Shown here: positions 8,498-17,592 of the stretch, piece by piece
Layout: each line of letters starts with the position of its first letter
Numbering within the stretch: position 1 is the first letter of the stretch
DNA from: Prevotella sp. UBA1705
Lineage (GTDB): Bacteria; Bacteroidota; Bacteroidia; Bacteroidales; Bacteroidaceae
Direction: 5' to 3'
Assembly: GCA_002317385.1 (NCBI GenBank)
Contig: DCJH01000021.1
Coordinates: 78,783-142,782 of the forward strand
Length of the DNA stretch: 64,000 bases
Notes under the pieces: model-generated
Told to the model about the DNA's origin: nothing
What the model saw: the letters and a program-made list of their open reading frames with translations, nothing else
Database searches by the model: none
Translations under genes and position numbers: made by a program

Positions 8498-9564
8498 ATA
8501 TCATTCCCTCCTTCTTGCTGTTCGAAGGTATCTTTGCGTTGTGCCAATTGCTTAATTTCATTGATTTCCCTAATCAATTGCTCAGAGGTTGGCAGATAAA
8601 GTTGGTACTTGCTGGCAAGGATGGTATGATCATCTTCTGGAAGAGTCATCTTTACGGCCGTATCATTTTTATCTGCACAAAGCAAAATTCCAATGGTAGG
8701 GTTCTCCTCTGGCAGCTTTTCCTGTCGGTCGTAGTAGTTAACATACATCTGCAGCTGTCCCAAATCCTGATGGGTTAACTTACCTGTTTTCAACTCGATA
8801 ACCACAAAACACCTCAACAAACGATTGTAAAGCACCAGGTCTGCGTAGAACTCATCGTCTTCAATCAATAGGCGTTTCTGTCGAGCAACAAAGGAAAAGC
8901 CTTTCCCAAACTCTAATAGGAAGTCGGTAAGATGGGTAATAATGGCTCCCTCCATATCCCTCTCATAATAGCTTGCCTCCCGATGCAGACCAAGAAACTC
9001 TAATATCATTGGATCCTTGATTACTTCAGTCGGCTTTTCCGGAATACGACTCTTTCGAGCAACGGCAAGCACACTCTCCCTGTCATTGCTGAGAAGAAGT
9101 CGCTCATAAAGCATAGAGTTTATCTGTCGCTCGGTCTCCCGAGCCGTCCACGCATTGTTTACAGCCTCCAACTCGTAGTATTCGCGTTTGTCCAAATCCT
9201 CTATTCGAATGAGCATCCGATATTGACTCCAATTCAATTGCGAACGCAGTGTGTTCGCAATTGGGTAAGTTCGATAAAACTGCCGACTGAGTTCTAACTG
9301 TCTAATGGAAAATCCGCTACCATAAGCTGGTTCTAAGAATTCTGCCAAATCACGAATTAGATAGGTGCCGTAATCTGCTCTGTCCTTGCCCTGCTGTTCT
9401 TCCTCAAAGATACGTTCGCCCAAATGCCAGTACATTTGCACTCGACAGAAATCTACACTACGTACAGCATTGCTGCGCGCAGACTCTATAATTTTTCTGA
9501 CATCCGCATAGAAAGAGGCTGCCTCCAAATGGCTATTGTCCGATAGTGTTTTACCTTCCGTCAT
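8494..9564 (-). CDS. YhcG-like PD-(D/E)XK nuclease-domain protein (DUF1016)
   Basis: A 356-residue protein with the two-part plan of the YhcG/DUF1016 family: a helical N-terminal region with LGERI and SIRQLELSRQFY motifs, and a C-terminal PD-(D/E)XK nuclease fold with Asp242, the ELK motif at 257-259 and Gln270. Family members are often found beside restriction-modification genes and are thought to act on DNA, but their substrate is not settled. This gene is visibly more AT-rich than dnaG and the etf genes on either side, suggesting transfer. It overlaps dnaG by 4 bp and has its own TATCTTTG promoter, so it presumably now leads the dnaG transcript. Confidence 0.88.
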   Translation of the reverse strand: MTEGKTLSDNSHLEAASFYADVRKIIESARSNAVRSVDFCRVQMYWHLGERIFEEEQQGKDRADYGTYLIRDLAEFLEPAYGSGFSIRQLELSRQFYRTYPIANTLRSQLNWSQYRMLIRIEDLDKREYYELEAVNNAWTARETERQINSMLYERLLLSNDRESVLAVARKSRIPEKPTEVIKDPMILEFLGLHREASYYERDMEGAIITHLTDFLLEFGKGFSFVARQKRLLIEDDEFYADLVLYNRLLRCFVVIELKTGKLTHQDLGQLQMYVNYYDRQEKLPEENPTIGILLCADKNDTAVKMTLPEDDHTILASKYQLYLPTSEQLIREINEIKQLAQRKDTFEQQEGGNDI

Positions 9565-9621
9565 TTCGTTCGGTATCTGTTAAAATCTAAATAGGTCATC
9601 AAATCAGGACTGTTCCTATTG

Positions 9622-9629
9622 CAAAGATA
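9622..9629 (-). promoter_or_regulatory. Promoter -7 element for the yhcG-like/dnaG operon
   Basis: Minus-strand TATCTTTG followed by CAATAGG, about 58 bp before the nuclease gene start. It fits the Bacteroidetes -7 consensus. A good -33 box is not seen. Confidence 0.55.
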
Positions 9630-9746
9630 CAGCTTTTTGTGCTTTAAGGCTTCGGAAAACCAATAAAATATGAAAAAAATAACATCTCGCCAGGCCTTAT
9701 GAATCGTCATCTGATGGCACTTAATAATTTGATTTTGTGACATTTG

Positions 9747-9778
9747 TTTGGCTAAGAATTAAATAATTTGTATTTTTG
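9747..9778 (+). promoter_or_regulatory. Promoter of the etfBA/acyl-CoA dehydrogenase cluster
   Basis: TTTG at 9747-9750, exactly 20 nt of AT-rich spacer, then TATTTTTG at 9771-9778. This is a full match to the primary sigma factor consensus of Bacteroidetes. The predicted leader to etfB is about 30 nt. Confidence 0.8.
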
Positions 9779-9815
9779 CCCACATGAAATAGATATCAAG
9801 TTTATTTAATATTAT

Positions 9816-10685
9816 ATGAAACTAAAAATCGTTGTACTTGCCAAGCAAGTGCCTGACACACGAAATGTGGGTAAGGATGCCATGACCGCGGAGGGAACTG
9901 TGAACCGTGCCGTGCTGCCTGCCATCTTCAATCCGGAAGACCTGAATGCCTTGGAGCAGGCCTTGCGCCTCAAAGACCAGAATCCGGGCTCTACCGTTGG
10001 CGTGCTCACCATGGGTCCTCCAAGGGCCGGAGAAATCATCCGACAGGGTCTTTACCGCGGCGCCGACACCGGCTGGCTGCTCACCGACCGCAAGTTTGCG
10101 GGTGCCGACACGCTGGCTACATCCTACGCCCTGTCGATGGCTATCCGCAAAATCGGCGACGTAGACATCATTCTGGGTGGTCGTCAGGCCATCGACGGCG
10201 ATACCGCCCAGGTGGGACCGCAGGTAGCCCAGAAGCTCGGGCTCAACCAAGTGACCTATGCTGAGGAGATCTTGAAGATTGAAGACGGCAAGGCCACCAT
10301 ACGCCGCCACATCGATGGAGGTGTGGAAACCGTGGAGGCTCCGCTGCCGGTGCTCATCACCGTGAACGGTTCGGCTGCGCCCGCACGCCCTTGCAACGCC
10401 AAGTTGATGATGAAATACAAATACGCCACCTGTCCGATGGAACGCAAAGGCGACGAGCCTTGGAGCGCGCTCTACGAGTCGAGGCCCTATCTCACGCTCA
10501 ACCAATGGAGCGTGGCCGACGTGAACGGCGACGAGGCCCAGTGCGGACTGTCGGGCTCGCCCACCAAAGTGAAGTCGGTGCAGAACATTGTTTTCCAGGC
10601 CAAAGAGAGCAAGACGCTCACCGGAAGCGATGCCGACATTGAGAGTCTGATGAAGGAACTCATCAGCGAAAAGATTATTGGTTAA
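9816..10685 (+). CDS. etfB: Electron transfer flavoprotein, beta subunit
   Basis: A 289-residue EtfB/FixA-family protein that binds AMP or a second FAD and passes electrons between acyl-CoA dehydrogenases and other carriers. The family opening KIVVLAKQVPDT is present, as are the GRQAIDGDTAQVGP segment near residues 127-140 and conserved ILGG before it. The stop overlaps a possible ATG of etfA by one base. A strong promoter lies directly upstream. Together with etfA and the acyl-CoA dehydrogenase it makes a three-gene flavoprotein unit in the cytosol. Confidence 0.95.
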   Translation: MKLKIVVLAKQVPDTRNVGKDAMTAEGTVNRAVLPAIFNPEDLNALEQALRLKDQNPGSTVGVLTMGPPRAGEIIRQGLYRGADTGWLLTDRKFAGADTLATSYALSMAIRKIGDVDIILGGRQAIDGDTAQVGPQVAQKLGLNQVTYAEEILKIEDGKATIRRHIDGGVETVEAPLPVLITVNGSAAPARPCNAKLMMKYKYATCPMERKGDEPWSALYESRPYLTLNQWSVADVNGDEAQCGLSGSPTKVKSVQNIVFQAKESKTLTGSDADIESLMKELISEKIIG

Positions 10686-10717
10686 TGAAAAAAGGCCTTT
10701 CAAGCCACCTATTAAAT

Positions 10718-11740
10718 ATGAACAACGTATTTGTATATTGCGAAATAGAAGGAACAACCGTACAGGAAGTTTCTCAGGAATTGCTCAGCAAGGGACGAAA
10801 ACTGGCCAATGAGCTTGGCGTAGAACTGCATGCCGTGGTTGCCGGAGCGGGCATCAAGGGGCAGGTGGAGAGCCAGATATTGCCCTACGGAGTGGATAAA
10901 CTCTTCGTGTTTGATGGAGAGGGTCTCTTCCCCTACACCTCTGCTCCCCACACAGATATACTCGTAAAGCTCTTCACCGAGGAGAAACCGCAGATCTGCC
11001 TCATGGGTGCCACGGTCATCGGACGTGACCTCGGCCCCCGCGTGTCGTCTTCGCTCACCTCAGGCCTCACCGCCGACTGCACGCAGCTGGAGGTAGGCGA
11101 CTATGAGGAAAAGAAGACGGGCAAGGTGTATAAGAACCTGCTCTATCAGATTCGCCCGGCTTTCGGCGGCAACATCGTGGCTACCATCGTGAATCCCGAC
11201 CACCGTCCGCAGATGGCTACGGTGCGCTCCGGCGTGATGCTACGTGAGGTGTTGGACGAGAACTATAAGGGCGAGGTGGTCTATCCTGACGTGGCCCAGT
11301 ATGTGCCCGAGACCAGCTACGTGGTGAAAGTCATTGAGCGCCACGTGGAAGCAGCCCGCAACAACCTCAAGGCTTCACCCATCGTGGTAGCCGGCGGCTA
11401 TGGCATGGGCTCCAAGGAAGCCTTCCACATGCTCTATGATTTGGCCGATGTGCTCCATGCAGAAGTGGGTGCAAGTCGTGCCGCTGTGGACGCAGGCTGG
11501 TTGGACAACGACCGTCAGGTGGGACAGACCGGTGTGACCGTCCACCCGAAGGTATATTTCGCGTTCGGCATCTCCGGCCAGATTCAGCACATCGCAGGTA
11601 TGCAGGATGCCGGCATCGTTATCGCCGTGAACAACGACCCCGATGCCCCCATCAACCAAATCGCCGACTATGTGATCCACGGTAACGTCGAGGAGGTGAT
11701 TCCGAAGATGATTAAGTATTACAAACAGAACAGCAAATAA
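10718..11740 (+). CDS. etfA: Electron transfer flavoprotein, alpha subunit
   Basis: A 340-residue EtfA/FixB-family subunit that carries the main FAD. The C-terminal FAD-binding region shows GQTGVTV, GISGQIQH and NNDPDAPI in the normal order. An upstream in-frame ATG at 10685 overlaps the etfB stop and would add 11 residues; the start at 10718 (MNNVFVY) was chosen because EtfA homologues begin with this sequence. The gene lies in the same operon as etfB. A family A repeat follows 3 bp after the stop. Confidence 0.94.
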   Translation: MNNVFVYCEIEGTTVQEVSQELLSKGRKLANELGVELHAVVAGAGIKGQVESQILPYGVDKLFVFDGEGLFPYTSAPHTDILVKLFTEEKPQICLMGATVIGRDLGPRVSSSLTSGLTADCTQLEVGDYEEKKTGKVYKNLLYQIRPAFGGNIVATIVNPDHRPQMATVRSGVMLREVLDENYKGEVVYPDVAQYVPETSYVVKVIERHVEAARNNLKASPIVVAGGYGMGSKEAFHMLYDLADVLHAEVGASRAAVDAGWLDNDRQVGQTGVTVHPKVYFAFGISGQIQHIAGMQDAGIVIAVNNDPDAPINQIADYVIHGNVEEVIPKMIKYYKQNSK

Positions 11741-11743
11741 TAG

Positions 11744-11779
11744 AGCCTCTCCCCCAACCCCTCCCCAAAGGGAGAAGGG
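11744..11779 (+). repeat. Family A repeat, copy 5
   Basis: GCCTCTCCCCC, spacer, CTCCCCAAAGGGAGAAGG directly after the etfA stop. As a hairpin between etfA and the acyl-CoA dehydrogenase gene it could lower read-through or protect the upstream transcript. The remaining space to 11931 has no gene. Confidence 0.75.
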
Positions 11780-11931
11780 AGTGAAATGCTTCAAGAAACC
11801 AAACATACTGGGATTGAGGCATAGCTATATTTAGATTTCATTATTTAACGAATAAAACAAATTCCCCTTTGTAGAGGTCTTGCCCAGAGAGACACTTCTC
11901 TTCAAGTGCAAAAGACACCGGGGTTACAGTT

Positions 11932-13653
11932 ATGGCAAATTACTATACAGACCATCCTGAGATTGGATTCCACCTCGATCATCCATTGATGAGGAGGATT
12001 GTGGAACTCAAGGAACGCAACTTTGCGGATAAAGACCAGTTTGACGACGCCCCGGTGAACTACGAGGATGCCATCGAAAACTATAAGCGACTGCTCGAAA
12101 TCACGGGCGACGTCACTGCCAATATCATCGAGCCCAACTCGGAGAGCGTGGACCTCGAAGGTCCACACTTGGAGAACGGCCGGATGCTCTATGCCAGCAA
12201 GACGGTAGAAAACATTGAGGCCACCCGTCAGGCAGGCCTCTGGGGCGTATCAATGCCGCGCCGATATGGCGGACTGAACGTGCCCATCACCGTGTTTTCG
12301 ATGCTTTCTGAGCTCGTGTCTACGGCCGACTCAGGCTTCCAGAACATCTGGAGCTTGCAGAGTTGCATAGACACTCTCTATGAGTTTGGCTCCGAGGAGC
12401 AGAAGGAAAAATACATTCCCCGCGTGTCGGCAGGTGAGACCATGTCGATGGACTTGACCGAACCGGATGCCGGTTCCGACCTGCAGCGCGTGATGCTCAA
12501 GGCGACTCAGGATGAGGATGGCACCTGGCGACTCAACGGCGTGAAGCGATTCATCACCAACGGAGACTCCGACCTCCACCTCGTGCTGGCCCGTTCGGAA
12601 GCCGGATCGCGAGACGGACGTGGCCTTTCGATGTTCATCTACGACAAGCGCGACGGCGGAGTGACCGTGCGCCACATAGAGAATAAGCTCGGAATCCACG
12701 GTAGTCCCACCTGCGAGCTGGTCTATAAGAACGCCAAGGCAGAGCTTTGCGGCGACCGTCGAATGGGTCTTATCAAGTATGTGATGAGCCTGATGAACGG
12801 CGCCCGCCTCGGCATTGCCGCACAATGCGTAGGTCTTGGGCAAGAGGCCTATAACCAGGCCCTCGACTATGCCAATGCCCGCGCCCAGTTTGGAAAGAAG
12901 ATTGTGGAGTTCCCCGCAGTCTACGACATGCTCTCCCGCATGAAGGCCAAGCTTGATGCAAGCCGTGCCATACTCTATCAGACATCCCGCTACGTAGATA
13001 TCTACAAGACATTGGAAGACATATCTCATGAGCGCAAGCTCACCCCTGAGGAGCGCACGGAGATGAAAACCTACACCCGACTGGCCGATGCCTTTACTCC
13101 GCTGAGCAAGGGTATGGCTTCGGAGTATGCCAACCAGAACGCCTACGACTGTATCTCGGTACACGGAGGCTCGGGCTTCATCATGGAATACAAGTGTCAG
13201 CGCCTCTATCGCGACGCCCGAATCTTCTCAATCTATGAGGGTACGACGCAGCTGCAGGTGGTGGCCGCCATCCGTTACATCACCAATGGAACCTATCTGA
13301 GCATCATCAAGGAGATGCTGCAGGAGGAGGTTTCCGACGAGATGAAACCGCTGAAGGAGCGCATCGCCAAGTGCGTAGGCCTCTACGAGGAGGCTGTGGA
13401 GAAGGTGAAGGCCGACGATCATCAGGAGGAACACGACTTCCTCGGACGTCGGCTCTACGACATGACGGGCGACATCGTGATGGCTCTGCTGCTCATTAAC
13501 GACGCATCGAAGGCTCCCGAGCTCTATGCCAAGAGCGCCAAGGTCTATGCCCGAATGGCCGAAGAGGAGGTGATAGGGCACGCTGCCTACATCAAATCGT
13601 TCGACATCGACGACCTGAAAGACTACCGTGCCGAGGGCGTTGCCGAAGCATAA
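11932..13653 (+). CDS. Acyl-CoA dehydrogenase
   Basis: A 573-residue flavoenzyme of the acyl-CoA dehydrogenase family, longer than the usual 380 residues because of a C-terminal helical extension of about 125 residues. Visible are the substrate/FAD motif LTEPDAGSD, the FAD-binding GARLGIAAQ region and the YEGTTQLQ motif, whose Glu (about residue 436) occupies the place of the catalytic base in short-chain enzymes. It should oxidise an acyl-CoA to the enoyl-CoA and pass electrons to EtfAB encoded just upstream. The chain length of the substrate cannot be read from the sequence. Confidence 0.92.
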   Translation: MANYYTDHPEIGFHLDHPLMRRIVELKERNFADKDQFDDAPVNYEDAIENYKRLLEITGDVTANIIEPNSESVDLEGPHLENGRMLYASKTVENIEATRQAGLWGVSMPRRYGGLNVPITVFSMLSELVSTADSGFQNIWSLQSCIDTLYEFGSEEQKEKYIPRVSAGETMSMDLTEPDAGSDLQRVMLKATQDEDGTWRLNGVKRFITNGDSDLHLVLARSEAGSRDGRGLSMFIYDKRDGGVTVRHIENKLGIHGSPTCELVYKNAKAELCGDRRMGLIKYVMSLMNGARLGIAAQCVGLGQEAYNQALDYANARAQFGKKIVEFPAVYDMLSRMKAKLDASRAILYQTSRYVDIYKTLEDISHERKLTPEERTEMKTYTRLADAFTPLSKGMASEYANQNAYDCISVHGGSGFIMEYKCQRLYRDARIFSIYEGTTQLQVVAAIRYITNGTYLSIIKEMLQEEVSDEMKPLKERIAKCVGLYEEAVEKVKADDHQEEHDFLGRRLYDMTGDIVMALLLINDASKAPELYAKSAKVYARMAEEEVIGHAAYIKSFDIDDLKDYRAEGVAEA

Positions 13654-13673
13654 CCATAGAAACCAACCATGAA

Positions 13674-13709
13674 AAGCCTCTTCCGCCTTACGTGTGGGCG
13701 AGGCTTTTT
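13674..13709 (+). terminator. Rho-independent terminator after the acyl-CoA dehydrogenase gene
   Basis: AAGCCTC pairs with GAGGCTT around a GCC/GGGC inner stem, followed by TTTTTC. It closes the etf/acyl-CoA dehydrogenase unit. Confidence 0.85.
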
Positions 13710-13766
13710 CATTGATTTTGACTGACCCCACTCCGCCATTGAGGAGGAGTGACAACACAATTGTTT

Positions 13767-14993
13767 ATGAAATCACTACGAGAGATATATCGCATAGGTA
13801 AGGGACCTTCGTCGAGCCACACCATGGGCCCGCAGAAAGCCGCCCAGGCCTATCTGTCAAAACATCAGGACGCCAAGATGTTCAAGGTGACGCTCTACGG
13901 CAGTCTGGCCGCAACGGGCAAGGGACACATGACCGATACCGCTATTATCGACGTGCTGAAGACCGTGGCTCCGGTGGAGATTATCTGGAAGCCAGAGCTC
14001 TTTCTGGAGTTCCATCCCAACGCCATGCGCTTCGAAACCGAGAAGGGAGAACCGTGGACAGTATATAGCGTGGGAGGCGGAGCCCTCTCGGAAGGCCCTC
14101 ACCCCACCGACCTGCTGCCCATCGGACCGGATATTTACGACCTCACCCACCTGGTAGACATCAAGCATTGGTGCGACAACCACGGACGAACCTATTGGGA
14201 ATATGTGGACCGATGTGAGGATCCATCTATCTGGGCCTACCTGCAGACGGTGTGGGAAGCTATGAAAGCGGCTGTGGAAAGGGGCATCGACGGCGACGGC
14301 GTGCTACCCGGACCACTCAACCTGCAGCGCAAAGCCTCCACCTATTATATTAAGGCGAAGGGCTACAAGCAGAGTCTGCAGACCCGAGCACTGGTCTATG
14401 CCTATGCCTTGGCGGTGAGCGAGGAGAACGCGTCGGGCGGCACCATCGTCACGGCGCCTACCTGTGGAGCCAGCGGTGTACTCCCCGCAGTGCTCTATCA
14501 CCTGTCCAAAGGCCACAACTTTACCGACCGCAAGATACTCCATGCCTTGGCCACGGCCGGACTCATTGGCAACATAGTCAAGGAGAATGCCTCTATCTCG
14601 GGCGCCGACGTGGGCTGTCAGGGCGAGGTGGGCGTGGCTTGCGCCATGGCCTCCGCAGCCGCCTGCCAGCTCTTCGGAGGCAGTCCGTCGCAGATAGAAT
14701 ATGCTGCAGAGATGGGCTTGGAGCACCATTTGGGAATGACCTGCGACCCTGTGTGCGGACTGGTACAGATTCCTTGCATCGAGCGCAATGCCTTTGCGGC
14801 CACCCGCGCCCTCGACTCCAATCTCTATGCGGCATTCAGTGATGGTCGCCACCGCATCAGTTTCGACCGAGTGGTGGAGGTGATGAATCAGACTGGACAC
14901 GATCTTCCCTCACTCTATAAGGAAACTTCGGAGGGCGGACTGGCCAAGAGCCTCTCCAACTTGATGCATCCCGACAGTGCCAACATGGGCTAA
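13767..14993 (+). CDS. sdaA: L-serine ammonia-lyase (iron-sulfur type)
   Basis: A 408-residue single-chain L-serine dehydratase that converts serine to pyruvate and ammonia with a [4Fe-4S] cluster. The N-terminal GPSSSHTMGP motif marks the beta domain and the C-terminal alpha domain has the cluster cysteines in APTCGASG, MTCDPVCG and QIPC. A GTG at 13749 would add six residues, but the ATG at 13767 (MKSLREIYRIGKG) matches how homologues start. It begins after the terminator of the preceding unit and is likely expressed alone or with the small gene downstream. Confidence 0.94.
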   Translation: MKSLREIYRIGKGPSSSHTMGPQKAAQAYLSKHQDAKMFKVTLYGSLAATGKGHMTDTAIIDVLKTVAPVEIIWKPELFLEFHPNAMRFETEKGEPWTVYSVGGGALSEGPHPTDLLPIGPDIYDLTHLVDIKHWCDNHGRTYWEYVDRCEDPSIWAYLQTVWEAMKAAVERGIDGDGVLPGPLNLQRKASTYYIKAKGYKQSLQTRALVYAYALAVSEENASGGTIVTAPTCGASGVLPAVLYHLSKGHNFTDRKILHALATAGLIGNIVKENASISGADVGCQGEVGVACAMASAAACQLFGGSPSQIEYAAEMGLEHHLGMTCDPVCGLVQIPCIERNAFAATRALDSNLYAAFSDGRHRISFDRVVEVMNQTGHDLPSLYKETSEGGLAKSLSNLMHPDSANMG

Positions 14994-15014
14994 ACCCGCA
15001 GGCTATCCCACGAG

Positions 15015-15413
15015 ATGAGAAAGATTCTGCTATCAATTATCATAGTCCTCGGTGCCGCGCTGGCCTCCACATCGTGCCGCATGGCACCGAGCCATAACCT
15101 TGGCGACACGGTGTCGGCCAAGGTCTTTGAACCTGCCGATACCTCTGCCCGAGTTGCTTTGGGCAAGGGGAAAAAGGTCGTGCCCATTAAAGACAGTGCC
15201 GATATCTATATCATCGGCGAGGCATCCACCCGCACCACGGTGCAGTTGCTGAGCTATCCGAGTCGGCGCGACACCGCCATCTATGCCAAAGGCAAGCACA
15301 TCAAGGTGACGGGCAATGCCGACTATGGTCATGCCGTGCGTGCCAAGTTCTGGATTTCGGATGCTGGCGACACGCTCGTTACGCGTCTGGAGGAATACCT
15401 GGCGAAGAAATAA
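15015..15413 (+). CDS. Small exported protein, possible lipoprotein
   Basis: A 132-residue protein with an N-terminal hydrophobic signal of about 18 residues ending in STSC, an imperfect lipobox, so the Cys near residue 21 may be lipidated. The mature part is short, beta-rich and basic, without a recognised domain. It begins 21 bp after sdaA on the same strand and may be co-transcribed. No known family was recognised. Confidence 0.65.
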   Translation: MRKILLSIIIVLGAALASTSCRMAPSHNLGDTVSAKVFEPADTSARVALGKGKKVVPIKDSADIYIIGEASTRTTVQLLSYPSRRDTAIYAKGKHIKVTGNADYGHAVRAKFWISDAGDTLVTRLEEYLAKK

Positions 15414-15435
15414 GTTCATAAAAAAGAGGAAAAAG

Positions 15436-15543
15436 AAATCCATATACTTTCCTTTCCCGTATCTTTGCGGCCCACATCCCACCCTTCTCAATAGGGGAAA
15501 GAGAGATTCAGCTGCCGTAGCGGGAAGAGAAGTATATGGATTT
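15436..15543. repeat. Long inverted repeat between convergent genes
   Basis: Arms of about 23 bp (AAATCCATATACTT plus TTCCCG on the left, CGGGAA plus AAGTATATGGATTT on the right) enclose a 61-nt loop. The loop carries a promoter-like TATCTTTGCGG at 15460. The right arm runs into TTTTTGGG. It may be a two-way terminator between the genes at 15015 and 15566, or a small mobile element remnant. Confidence 0.65.
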
Positions 15544-15565
15544 TTGGGTTCGGCGCAATGCCCGG

Positions 15566-15961
15566 TTACTTGTGGGCCTTGTAGTATTGCAGACCCGTCT
15601 GCACATTTTTGATTAAAGCCTTGCTCGACATCGTGGCACCGCTCACGGCATCTACGTCCATCTTCTGGGCCTTGGTCACGGTCTTTCCCTCGAAATTGTC
15701 GAGCAGAGCCTTAGCCCGAACAAAATATTTTGGGGTCTCACGGTTGGGCAGCGCCTCCACCTTCACCACACGATTTTTCTCGATATAAATCTTAACCGGC
15801 GTGTTGCCGCGATAGCCTCTCACGTCCTTGGTGAGGGTAGAAGTGTTGACGATGGTTGTCCCGGCATCCTTGGTAAGGACCGACTCGGCGGGCATAGCGC
15901 TCACAAACACAGTCAGAGCGACGGCCGAGAGCGAGGAGATGATGAAATTTCTGGTGTTCAT
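15566..15961 (-). CDS. FMN-binding domain protein
   Basis: A 131-residue exported protein: a signal peptide of about 22 residues followed by a single FMN_bind domain. The motif DAVSGATMSS near residues 104-113 is the region where NqrC/RnfG-type domains carry covalently linked FMN on Thr; here the SGAT core is intact. Such small one-domain proteins sit in the periplasm or at the membrane and are thought to serve in electron transfer. No NQR or RNF genes are nearby. It is transcribed toward the inverted repeat at 15436. Confidence 0.87.
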   Translation of the reverse strand: MNTRNFIISSLSAVALTVFVSAMPAESVLTKDAGTTIVNTSTLTKDVRGYRGNTPVKIYIEKNRVVKVEALPNRETPKYFVRAKALLDNFEGKTVTKAQKMDVDAVSGATMSSKALIKNVQTGLQYYKAHK

Positions 15962-16088
15962 TCCGATACTTCCTATATTGAATTGTTCCTATTTGCTATG
16001 ACGTTCAAAATTACCCAAAAGTTTAATCCCGAAGAAAGAAAGACCGATATTTTAACGATTATCTTTTATCTTTTAACGTTTAAAATAT

Positions 16089-16096
16089 TACCTTTG
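16089..16096 (+). promoter_or_regulatory. Promoter -7 element for the metallophosphoesterase gene
   Basis: TACCTTTG, 17 bp before the start codon, matches the Bacteroidetes -7 consensus. The predicted leader is only about 10 nt. The upstream DNA is AT-rich with TTTTA runs in the -33 area. Confidence 0.6.
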
Positions 16097-16113
16097 TCCA
16101 AAATTAAGGTTCT

Positions 16114-17079
16114 ATGAAGATCAAGCTCCGTCACAACACCATGATGCGTCTCATCTTTGGAGGCATACTGTTCATAGGATTTCCCGGCCTACTCTTCCTT
16201 TTGGTGTGGCCCATACTGGGCTGGCAGTGGGCTCTCGTCCTCCCCATTGGCATGGTTTTACTGGTGGCCTACGGCTTTTTCTTCGGCTGGCGCCACATCG
16301 TGGTGCGCTCGGCTACCTGCCGCTCTCCGCTTCTTCCTCCCTCGTTCGACGGCTACCGCATACTCCAACTCTCCGACATCCACATCGGAACATTCCTCCG
16401 CAATCGCAAGTTTGTAGACAAACTGGTAGATGTAGTCAATGCCCAGCAGGTGGATTTGGTGGTCTTCACCGGCGATTTGGTCAACGTTAGCGCCGAAGAA
16501 CTCATCCCCTTCCAGCACTCCCTAAAGCAGATTCAAACCCTCGACGGTATCTATTCCATCATGGGCAACCACGACTATTGCGAATATGGGGCCGACAAAA
16601 GCCTGCGCAATGTGGCCCGCAACCAGCATGTGCTGCAATATTTGGAAGAGAAAATGGGGTGGCATCTGCTCATGAACGAGCACGTGATGATTTGCCGAAA
16701 CACCGACGAGGCCATCGCGCTCATCGGCGTGGAGAACAGCAGTAGGCCTCCGTTTCCCGACTATGGCGACCTGCCTAAAGCCATGCAAGGCCTCCACGAG
16801 GGTACGTTCAAGATTCTGCTGAGCCATGATCCGAGCCATTGGCGTCGTGAAGTGCTGAGCCAGACCGATATCGCCCTTACCCTATCGGGCCACACCCATG
16901 CCGGACAACTGCGCATTGGGAAGTTCTCTCCCGCACGCTGGGCCTACAACGAGTGGGGCGGAAAATATGTTGAGGGAGGCTCCATGCTCCACGTATCGCT
17001 GGGCGTGGGCGGCACAGTGCCCTTCCGATTTGGTGCCTGGCCGGAGGTGAACGTGATTACGTTGAAGCGGAAAGAATAG
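16114..17079 (+). CDS. Membrane-anchored metallophosphoesterase
   Basis: A 321-residue calcineurin-like phosphoesterase with two N-terminal hydrophobic segments (about 12-30 and 35-53). The full set of metal-binding motifs is present: SDIHIG, GDLVN, GNHDY, SHDP and GHTHAGQ. The arrangement resembles YkuE/YaeI-type enzymes, which act at the membrane, in YaeI and others on lipid-linked substrates; the substrate here is not known. Its own promoter lies just upstream. Confidence 0.9.
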   Translation: MKIKLRHNTMMRLIFGGILFIGFPGLLFLLVWPILGWQWALVLPIGMVLLVAYGFFFGWRHIVVRSATCRSPLLPPSFDGYRILQLSDIHIGTFLRNRKFVDKLVDVVNAQQVDLVVFTGDLVNVSAEELIPFQHSLKQIQTLDGIYSIMGNHDYCEYGADKSLRNVARNQHVLQYLEEKMGWHLLMNEHVMICRNTDEAIALIGVENSSRPPFPDYGDLPKAMQGLHEGTFKILLSHDPSHWRREVLSQTDIALTLSGHTHAGQLRIGKFSPARWAYNEWGGKYVEGGSMLHVSLGVGGTVPFRFGAWPEVNVITLKRKE

Positions 17080-17137
17080 GCCGAGCACGAACGTCCATAT
17101 ACCTAAGACACATCAAACCATTAAAAACACAAATGAT

Positions 17138-17587
17138 ATGAAGCGCCACCCCAAACTCCGATTTCACGGGATGACCGTGGCTCTATGCCTGATTTTCCTC
17201 CTCTGCACAGCCACCACCTGCGAAGACTGGGAACCTTACTACCATGGATGCGATTTGGAAAACCTGTCTCAAGACACCATCTATGTGGCGGAATACAGCT
17301 ATACAGGACCTGCCAAAGCACCTTCTCTATATACCATTTTGAGGAATCAGAGAAGAGATTATTTTAGGAAAGTGGCTCCCGGGGAACATTTTTTCGGAGA
17401 AGTTCAACCTCCTTCTGAGGACTTTGTCCCCAGCACCCGATACCAGTTACTGGTTTTCAAGCAAAGCACGATAGAGCAAAAAAACGTAGAACAGCTCATC
17501 AAAGAGAACCGCTGCGATAAGTATTTCGACTATTCCTATACCGAACTGCAAGCGCTTAGCTTCCACATCAAGTACAAAGGAGACTAA
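17138..17587 (+). CDS. Hypothetical exported protein
   Basis: A 149-residue protein with a basic N-terminus, a hydrophobic stretch (about 12-27) and CTATTC, where a Cys near residue 28 could be a lipidation site. The mature part has several Tyr-rich beta segments and no recognised domain. It lies 58 bp after the metallophosphoesterase and ends at a strong terminator, so the two may be one unit. The codon use looks slightly more AT-rich than its neighbours. Confidence 0.65.
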   Translation: MKRHPKLRFHGMTVALCLIFLLCTATTCEDWEPYYHGCDLENLSQDTIYVAEYSYTGPAKAPSLYTILRNQRRDYFRKVAPGEHFFGEVQPPSEDFVPSTRYQLLVFKQSTIEQKNVEQLIKENRCDKYFDYSYTELQALSFHIKYKGD

Positions 17588-17592
17588 GAGGC

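Noticed and set aside
6182..8599. 805-residue plus-strand open frame
   Set aside because: It is antisense to dnaG over its whole length, has no recognisable domain and is rich in His, Val and Leu as expected from reading a GC-rich gene backwards.
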